The position numbers were made by a program, and so were the translations under genes. Of a DNA stretch of 64,000 nucleotides, positions 57,941-64,000 are shown one piece after another. Within the stretch, counting starts at the first letter, position 1. Each line of letters begins with the position of its first letter. The stretch is from Dactylis glomerata. Its lineage: Eukaryota > Streptophyta > Magnoliopsida > Poales > Poaceae. The notes under the pieces are model-generated. The model was not told the DNA's origin and searched no databases. It worked only from the letters and a program-made list of their open reading frames with translations. The DNA lies in contig QXEO01000722.1 in assembly GCA_007115705.1 (NCBI GenBank), forward strand, positions 618,098 to 682,097, read 5' to 3'.

Positions 57941-59434
57941 CGTCCTCAATGATGTGTTTGTGTTCCGTGCTAACAAACTATGCATTCCAGAAGGTTACGT
58001 TCGTCTTTTGTTGTTACAGGAGGCGCATGGAGGAGGATTGATGGGTCACTTTGGAGAAAGAAGATAGAAGACGTACTTGCTACACACTTCTTTTGGCCAC
58101 GCATGAGACAGGATGTTAAGAGGTTTATTGCTCGCTGCACAACATGTCAAAAGGCTAAGTCACGCCTTAATCCACATGGTTTATATATGCCTCTTCCTGT
58201 TCCTAGTGTACCTTGGGAGGATATTTCTATGGACTTTGTTTTAGGATTACCTCAAACATAGAAGGGGAGGGATAGTATTTTTGTGGTTGTGGATAGATTT
58301 TCTAAGATGGCACACTTTATTCCTTGTCATAAGAGTGATGATGCTGCTCATGTTGCTGAATTATTCTTTTGCGATGTTGTTCGCTTGCATGGTGTGCCTA
58401 ATACTATTGTTTTAGATCATGATACTAAAATTCTTAGCCATTTTTGGAGATATTTATGGGCTAGGTTGGGGACTAAATTGCTGTTTAGTACTACATGTCA
58501 TCCCCAAACTGATGGACAAACTGAAGTAGTAAATAGAACTTTATCTACCATGTTAAGGGCTATTTTAAAGAAGAACTTAAAAATGTGGGAAGATTGTTTA
58601 CCTCATATTGAATTTACTTACAATCGTTCCGTGCATTCTACAACTAAGTTATGTCCTTTTGAGATTGTGTATGGTTTTGTTCCTCGTGCACCTATTGATT
58701 TATTACCTATTCCATCTTCGGTGCAACATAATTTTGATGCTACACAACGTGCTGAATAGATTCTTACGTTGCACAGGATTACTAAGGAAAATATAGAACG
58801 TATGAATGCTAAATATAAAGTTGCTGGTGATAAAGGACGAAAGCATATAGTGTTTGATGTGGGAGATCTAGTTTGGTTGCATTTGCGCAAAGATCGTATT
58901 CCTAATTTGCGCAAGTCTAAATTAATACCACGTGCTGCTGGTCCTTTTAAAGTGTTAGAGAAAATGAATGATAATGCATATAAACTTGAGCTTCCTACAG
59001 AGATGGGCACGGTAAGTCCTTCATTTAACATTGCAGATTTGAAGCCATACTTTGGAGAAGAAGATGAGATTGCATCGAGGACGACTTCAATTCAAGAAGG
59101 GAAGGATGATGAGGACATCCCAACGGTTGATACAACCGTTGCACCTACAGCCACACTTCCTCCCATTCCACAATTCCAAGGACCTCCCACAAGAGCTCAT
59201 GCACGCCAACTAAATTATCAGGTACTTTCATTTCTAGGAACTATTCCTAATATTCATGAGAATATGATGCTGCCTAAATCAGATGTGTTTATGTTACTTA
59301 GGAATGATGGGCCTAGCATGGATGAGAGGGACAAGCATTGGAGCATGATTGTGCATGGAGATGATGGCAGCAATCGTCTGAGGATTCAGGATGACGCTGC
59401 AAGTGAAGATTTCAGAATTTTGAAGCCACCATAA
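57941..59434 (+). pseudogene. Element B integrase and C-terminal part
   Basis: Resumes directly after the second AAATT. The integrase zinc finger has lost one base near 58052. Stops at 58259-58261 and 58757-58759 replace CAG codons seen in relatives. The DDE region is present with several substitutions, including LDHD where relatives have SDRD at the second aspartate. The GPF domain and the LTR-encoded tail follow, ending in TAA at 59432-59434 inside the 3' LTR. Confidence 0.88.
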
Positions 59435-60045
59435 TGCTGCAAGGATGCTTGGACGAAATTCACAAGTTACCAAATCATAAAATTCATCCAGGGCTTTATA
59501 TGGTGCCGCGTCACCTTATTTTATGGGTTAAACCCATGTATTTTCGTCATAGGTATTTTAGGGATTTTCTGGAGGCTATTTGAGTGGAAATCGGCCCATC
59601 TAGGGTTATTTTCGGATGGCCCATTAGGACTGTACGAAAATCCCTGCCCTTTCCCTCATATATACCTCCTCCTAGCTGTCATTAGAACTTGGATTTTGTT
59701 TAGTTAAAGACTTAGCCACGAGCTACTCTTCGCCATAGGCACAAGTATCAAATCGACCTTTTGTACTACGCACAGACAGAATCCCACCTCTTCAATAAAG
59801 CCTTCATCTATATTCGCAATATCTTGATTGCATCTATAATTCTTGCTTGTTCTTCGATTGCTTGCAGGGATTGATCCTCGTGATCAGGTTGATCTAGCTC
59901 CGGCGTGATCAATAGCCTCGGAAGTTGGTGTATCGATTGCTAAGGCGCAACGTCTCGCACATTTGTAGTCGGATCGTCAATGTCGACCTCCACCATAATC
60001 GATAGTTATTGTCTCATCGAAAGATCGGGCACCTTTACCCTATCA
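59107..60045 (+). repeat. 3' LTR of element B (939 bp)
   Basis: Starts TGATGAGGACATCC after the purine tract AAGAAGGGAAGGA and ends CCTATCA next to the CTTCA target duplication. It has the same length as both LTRs of element D. A TATA-like ATATATA is at 59658-59664 and AATAAAG at about 59795. Confidence 0.92.
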
Positions 60046-60156
60046 CTTCATGTACTGTATATATATTCGGTAGTACATATAGAAATAGGAGTAGACAGGT
60101 TTAGATGCATGCATGATTACAAGGACATCGAAACCAATAATATTACAGTACTCTAA

Positions 60157-60475
60157 GGCTGGTTATAGTGGGTAGTATCATATACTAGTATACTAGTATC
60201 ATGCATATGATTCTAGTGTATGATACTATTCCTATAGTGGGTGATATCATCTAGTAGTATCATGTTCTCATTACATTTATTGATTTTTAGAATCTCAATG
60301 CAAACTTGTGTATAAGATCTATTCAACAATAATGTTTCTCGTAATATGTGCTATAATATGGTATCTACCTATGATACTCTAATCATCTCTCTCCTCCTTA
60401 ATTGTCTGCCACGTTAGCAATTTTGTGGGCCTAGGTTGCAGGATACTAGCTAAGATACTACCACTATGGCTAGCC
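60157..60475. mobile_element. Tourist/PIF-Harbinger-type MITE
   Basis: 319 bp with ends GGCTGGTTATAGTGG and CCACTATGGCTAGCC (imperfect inverted repeats), flanked by TAA at 60154-60156 and 60476-60478. The TAA duplication is the Tourist signature. No coding capacity. Confidence 0.8.
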
Positions 60476-60820
60476 TAAGATGCCACAAAAGGGAATTTCT
60501 AGGGAAGCAACTAATTCGTACACTAATTTCTTTTCTTCTTTTTTTGAACAGCGTACACTGATTTCACAGTTCAGTAAACATCAACACAACTCTTAATCAA
60601 ACTCATACATGCATACATAAAAAATGACCCTGGAATAAATGTAGATTGCGCAATCGAGTCCCTGGCCACCGCTTGGAATGGCACACAGGGAGTACATTCG
60701 AATAAATAGTACTATTGCATAAATAGAAATATAAGGTCGACGACCCAAGATCTCTTATGGTACAAAACCTTGATTGATTGGACGAAAACAGAATACCATC
60801 CATTATTATAAACTAATCAA

Positions 60821-61348
60821 TTAGTAGAGGGACCAGCTGAGTAGTTGAGCCTCGCAGCCAGGTATGGTGCAGAGCATCTTCATATCTTCAAGCCAGGACA
60901 TACACAAGTAGAATCTGAAACAAGTGGTAATACCACAGAGTAGGCAAATTTTATTGCCGCCTTCGCCGCTGTAGCCTACACATAGTGCGTGACCCCTCGG
61001 ACACTGCGATCGACGCATGAAAAGAATGGTCAGTTCATCTTGAAAATCAACTCATACTTACATATATGAAAATAAGTTTACCGAGAAAAGCACTGGCTAC
61101 AGTAAGGCCGTGCATGAAGTGCAGCTAAGCATAGCCATCTCGACACTGAAAACAACTGGGGGACAGGTGAAGCCCGAACTGACGGGAGGCTTGAACACAC
61201 AGATTGCGGCGTGCTTTTCGTAAGAATAGTAGGGCATGGATACTCTGCACCCCAAGGATTTGAAGGGGCAGTCTACCTTATTCACCTCAGTGAGATGGTC
61301 AAGGAATGGGACGTGCTCAAGGCGGGATTTGCTAGGGAGATCAGCCAT
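60821..61348 (-). pseudogene. SINA/SIAH-like zinc-finger gene with a RING split by an intron and an in-frame stop
   Basis: The ATG at 61348 opens 83 codons. CPFKSLGC...YEKHAAIC fits the SIAH-type finger C-x6-C-x11-H-x3-C exactly. The frame meets TAG at 61097-61099. Reading past it, a phase-0 donor (TCG/GTAAAC) at 61081 and an acceptor (GATCGCAG) at 61004-61005 join exon 1 (61348-61082) to exon 2 (61003-60821). The joined text has the RING spacing of plant SINA-like E3 ligases: LSCTSC before the stop, then PVLFS, CPRGHALC and CLLC. So a RING appears to sit after, not before, the SIAH finger, and has lost one codon to a stop. A TATATATA lies about 85 bp upstream (61430-61438). It is likely a decayed or rearranged gene; a stop read-through or a different splice cannot be excluded. 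Confidence 0.5.
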
Positions 61349-61429
61349 GGAGGCGAGGCAGAATTTTCATGGAGGAGAATGGGGCGACGTCCTAATGGGG
61401 GCAGGTGTTGAAGGAGAGTATCCTATCAC

Positions 61430-61438
61430 TATATATAT
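61430..61438 (-). promoter_or_regulatory. Candidate TATA box of the SINA-like gene
   Basis: On the minus strand CCCATATATATAG, 82-90 bp upstream of the ATG at 61348. The position is reasonable for a plant core promoter with a short 5' UTR. Confidence 0.4.
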
Positions 61439-62220
61439 GGGCCATCTGAAGTTAGAAGAAGTAAACAATTCAGCCATAGATGAAGGATGATCGGACGGTA
61501 TGCTTTGATCCAAAGAAGCACAATCTGTGTGCTCTGGGCGGGGATGCTGTATACTAGTCCCTCCATTAACTTCACTGAATAAAGAGCCCTCATTTTCGTG
61601 TAATACTCACGCAGTTTCAGAACAGCTTAGACCATTAATTTCAGAATAACTTCCAGACACAAGCTCGTACTAGTTCCAGAACAACTTTGACCATTAATTT
61701 AAGTTAACAAAATACGAGTACCGCGAAGCCATCCATGCCTAACACAGAATTGTTGCACGCCGCTAGTTAACTCGTCTAACAGGGATCGTACAAAAAAAAG
61801 TTTCCTTTCACAATAACTGTACAATATCAGATTCATCTCAATAAGATTATGTTTGGCATGGTGAACAAAATTTTAAACAAAGTCAAAAATCTTGCTTGCA
61901 ATGACCTTACACAAAAAGAAAATTTTCTGAAGGCTTTAACTTGGAATCACCTTCGGCAACACATTTCTGGTGCAACACAGAGGTAGCATTACAGGGGTGT
62001 GCTGCAGATTCAACACAACTCAAGATGCAGAGCATAATTTGTCCATGCATCAAATTGAACTATACATGACATCAGGTGGTACAACAAAAGGCATATCAAC
62101 AATTCAGCAGAACGTCTAACATCAACACAACACTTGGTTAAACTCATCCATGCATGTATATGCTGCTAAATAAGACCATGAGATCATCACAAACAGTTCA
62201 CATAAGACTGCCCCACCATC
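61439..62220. other. Intergenic DNA, nothing recognised
   Basis: AT-rich. There is a loose repeat of CAGAACA(A/G)CTT(A/T)GACCATTAATTT at about 61619 and 61678, but no open frame with recognisable content. Confidence 0.5.
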
Positions 62221-62762
62221 CTACTCAAGATCAGCATGCTCACGACAGATGACAACCTTTTGGACATAGCTGATAGGATCATAGACTTTCATCTTGAAGC
62301 CGTCTATGGTGACCTTGCGCATCATATAGTCATGAAGCTTCAAATTATAGATAACATCAAAGGCATGCCATCCTTTGTCTAGGACGATCCGTATTTGAAT
62401 CGATTGGCATGGACAACCCACTCGCAATCCTTATCATTCTTTATGGACACTAGTTGGGGATAGGGGCGCCCCTTCACGTAAGACCTGAACTCGGTCGGCA
62501 TAACAAGCATATAAAGGTCATCCTTATCCAACTGAATATAGAAGCGCGTAGGACGAGGCATGGCATCATGGTGGCCGACCTTCCCAGGGCGGCATTTGGG
62601 TTTGCAACGAGTATTAGATACCGACCTGGCACTGGCATCTGCCCTTGCCAAGGCCTCCTCTCTCCTGCCAGGAACCTTGGTCTCCCTCCGCATCATGGGA
62701 ACAAAATGTTTGTAGCCCGGTGGACTAGGCCTGTCGAATTTCTTCATCAAATCCAGGTTGTC
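62221..62762 (-). pseudogene. B3-domain-like gene fragment with a frameshift
   Basis: The exon seems to start at 62762 after TTTTCTTGTAG. It has a basic linker (about 62700-62570), then FYIQLDKDDLYMLVMPTEF, CEWVVHANRF in one frame. The text LDKGWHAFDVIYNLKLHDY continues in another frame from about 62395 to the stop at 62221. Strand order and spacing (MP..F, W.V, then GW..F ... L..D) resemble the plant B3 DNA-binding domain of the REM group. A one-base indel between 62379 and 62400 is needed to join them. Upstream exons, if any, were not found. The match is by pattern only. Confidence 0.45.
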
Positions 62763-63072
62763 CTACAAGAAAATTACTATTGCATCAGGGCTTTACAAGT
62801 ATCACGTAAGTTGCCATTGCGCGATTGCACATCATGTACAGCAGGACCATATAGTTAAATGCACAATGTACCATATATGCAAATTAAGCTCCAAAGGTTT
62901 TTCATTTTTTTCTTCAAATCTAAACTCAGGAAAAAGACTAAAGAACTCTTTACTTTCCATTAAGCCTTACTAGTAAAAATAAAAACAAGAAACAAAAAGA
63001 TATAATTGCAGAATCTAAAGGAAATAACTTCGAGCACTCACTTAGGAGGATGCGAGTACCTTTTACCTTACC
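62763..63072 (-). other. Intron and/or start of the internal region of the Athila-like element
   Basis: No gene seen. The left boundary of the Athila-like element could not be located; its leader probably covers at least 62900-63072. Confidence 0.4.
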
Positions 63073-64000
63073 TCCCCGGCAACGGCGCCAGAAAAGAGCT
63101 TGATGTCTACGCACGCGTCTGTTCTTGTAGACAGTGTTGGGCCTCCAAGTGCAGAGGTTTATAGAACAGCAGCAAGTTTCCCTTAAGTGGATCACCCAAG
63201 GTTTATCGAACTCAGGGTGGAAGAGGTCAAAGCTATCCCTCTCAAGCAACCCTGCAATTACGATACAGAAAGTCTCTTGTGTTCCCAACACACCCAATAC
63301 ACTTGTCAGATGTATAGGTGGACTAGTTCGGCAAAGAGATAGTGAAATACAAGTAGTAGTAATGATTATAAGTAGTAAATGTAATCTGAAATAAGTATCG
63401 CTGCGAGCAAACATGTAACAAAACTGAAAGGAAATGGTGTGCAAAGCTTGGAAATAAGGCCTAGGGATCATACTTCCACTAGTGGACACACTCTCAACAA
63501 TATAACATAATTGAACCAATTGATACTGTCATCAATATGCAACTCAAAACAATTCTCCAATAGAAAACGAACACTAATCATGCGTAGGGCTACGAAGCAC
63601 TCCTCAAAGTCCGTATTTCCCCAAACTAGATTGTCCCACACTGTCACCGTGAACGCACTAGATGGTTCCAACAAACACCAACAATTCATAGAGATACCAA
63701 AAAGACACACATGATGCGCACACTGTCACCTTCACACCATGATACAAGGTATCTCCGGAGATTAGAATAATAAAGCACGGGAGTAGCATAATATCTGAAT
63801 AATAGCATCTACCAATTCAACTAGATACAAAGCTCACGATCACATAAAGATCACATCATGGGAGAGAGAGGTGAACCACATAGCTACCGGTAGAGCCCTC
63901 AGCCCCGGGGGAGAACTACTCCCTCCTCATCATAGGAGACAGCAAGGTTGATGGAGATGGCGGTGAGGTCGATGGAGATGGCGGAGATGGCGATGGAGAC
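63073..64000 (-). mobile_element. Athila-like gypsy element, primer site and 5' LTR, cut by window end
   Basis: On the minus strand TGGCGCCGTTGCCGGGGA (63090-63073) is the tRNA-Asp-type primer site used by Athila/Tat elements. To its right, from 63101 (plus strand TGATGTCTACGCACG) to the window end, is LTR-like sequence of a style I recognise from Triticeae gypsy LTRs (GTTCTTGTAGACAGTGTTGGG). The LTR continues beyond 64000, so length and target duplication are unknown. Ten bases separate primer site and LTR, more than is usual. Confidence 0.7.

Larger units (their letters stand above)
23253..60045 (+). mobile_element. Element B: old gypsy LTR retrotransposon carrying the whole nest (C, D, E, F)
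   Basis: The target duplication CTTCA is perfect at 23248-23252 and 60046-60050. The 5' LTR is 23253-24147 and the 3' LTR 59107-60045. The element is split by C at 28354-36140 and by D at 36680-57935. Subtracting these and their target duplications leaves about 7,740 bp, the same size as the other full-length elements here. The primer site is TGGTATCAGA at 24150. The two LTRs differ by deletions and many substitutions, and the frame is broken in gag and integrase, so B is the oldest member of the nest. An imperfect 27-bp (CACCACCGCC-rich) minisatellite lies in its leader at about 24390-24515. Confidence 0.93.

Noticed and set aside
62950..63519. A 189-codon minus-strand frame
   Set aside because: It spans the Athila-like LTR, primer site and leader, and has no protein features beyond chance hydrophobic runs.

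Overview
The window looks like nuclear DNA of a grass, most likely a Triticeae-type genome (wheat, barley, rye or Aegilops). This is an inference from the density of nested Ty3/gypsy LTR retrotransposons, CACTA termini with a GCTGGCGCACC subterminal palindrome array, a Tourist-type MITE and an Athila-like LTR with a tRNA-Asp-type primer site. No bacterial features, rRNA, tRNA or CRISPR array were seen. About 60 percent of the window is one lineage of gypsy elements. These have LTRs that start TGATGAGG, initiator-tRNA-Met primer sites (TGGTATCAGA), a single gag-pro-RT-RNaseH-IN frame, and (except the gag-pro element G) a reading frame that runs about 100 codons into the 3' LTR. That architecture is what I associate with the CRM branch of chromoviruses, but the name is an inference.

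Layout. 1-7267: element A, whose 5' LTR is cut by the window edge and whose polyprotein is intact. 7268-11690: non-coding, LTR-like remnants. 11692-17452: a decayed host gene with three 0.5-kb tandem units carrying exon-like segments and a terminal XS-type zinc-finger-like exon. Element G, a 3.7-kb gag-protease-only LTR element, is inserted in it (12832-16546, TSD TTAGT). 17453-23252: CACTA ends, a palindromic subterminal array and a small two-exon coiled-coil gene on the minus strand. 23253-60045: one retrotransposon, B (TSD CTTCA), that has swallowed four others. C (28354-36140, TSD ATGTT, minus) is intact and has LTRs that look identical. D (36680-57935, TSD AAATT, minus) itself contains E (39090-46983, TSD CCATA, plus) and F (47269-52782, TSD TCTTT, minus). 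60046-64000: a Tourist MITE, a SINA/SIAH-like gene with a RING split by an intron and an in-frame stop, a frameshifted B3-like fragment, and the edge of an Athila-like element.

How the parts relate. A and C are one family (LTR about 925 bp), B and D a second (939 bp), E and F a third (914-983 bp). E is the full-length type. F is a shortened relative in which RT, RNase H and the integrase core have been removed in frame, leaving one open frame of gag, protease and integrase C-terminal domain. With all insertions subtracted, B is about 7.74 kb and D about 7.84 kb, matching the 7.8-kb A and C, which supports the nesting model. Relative order from the sequence: B first, then C and D into B, then E and F into D. 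The most interesting objects are the F fusion element with its repeated GGCCGGACTGTCC motif, the very young element C with atypical TG...TA LTR ends, the gag-only element G, and the host gene with tandemly repeated exon units.
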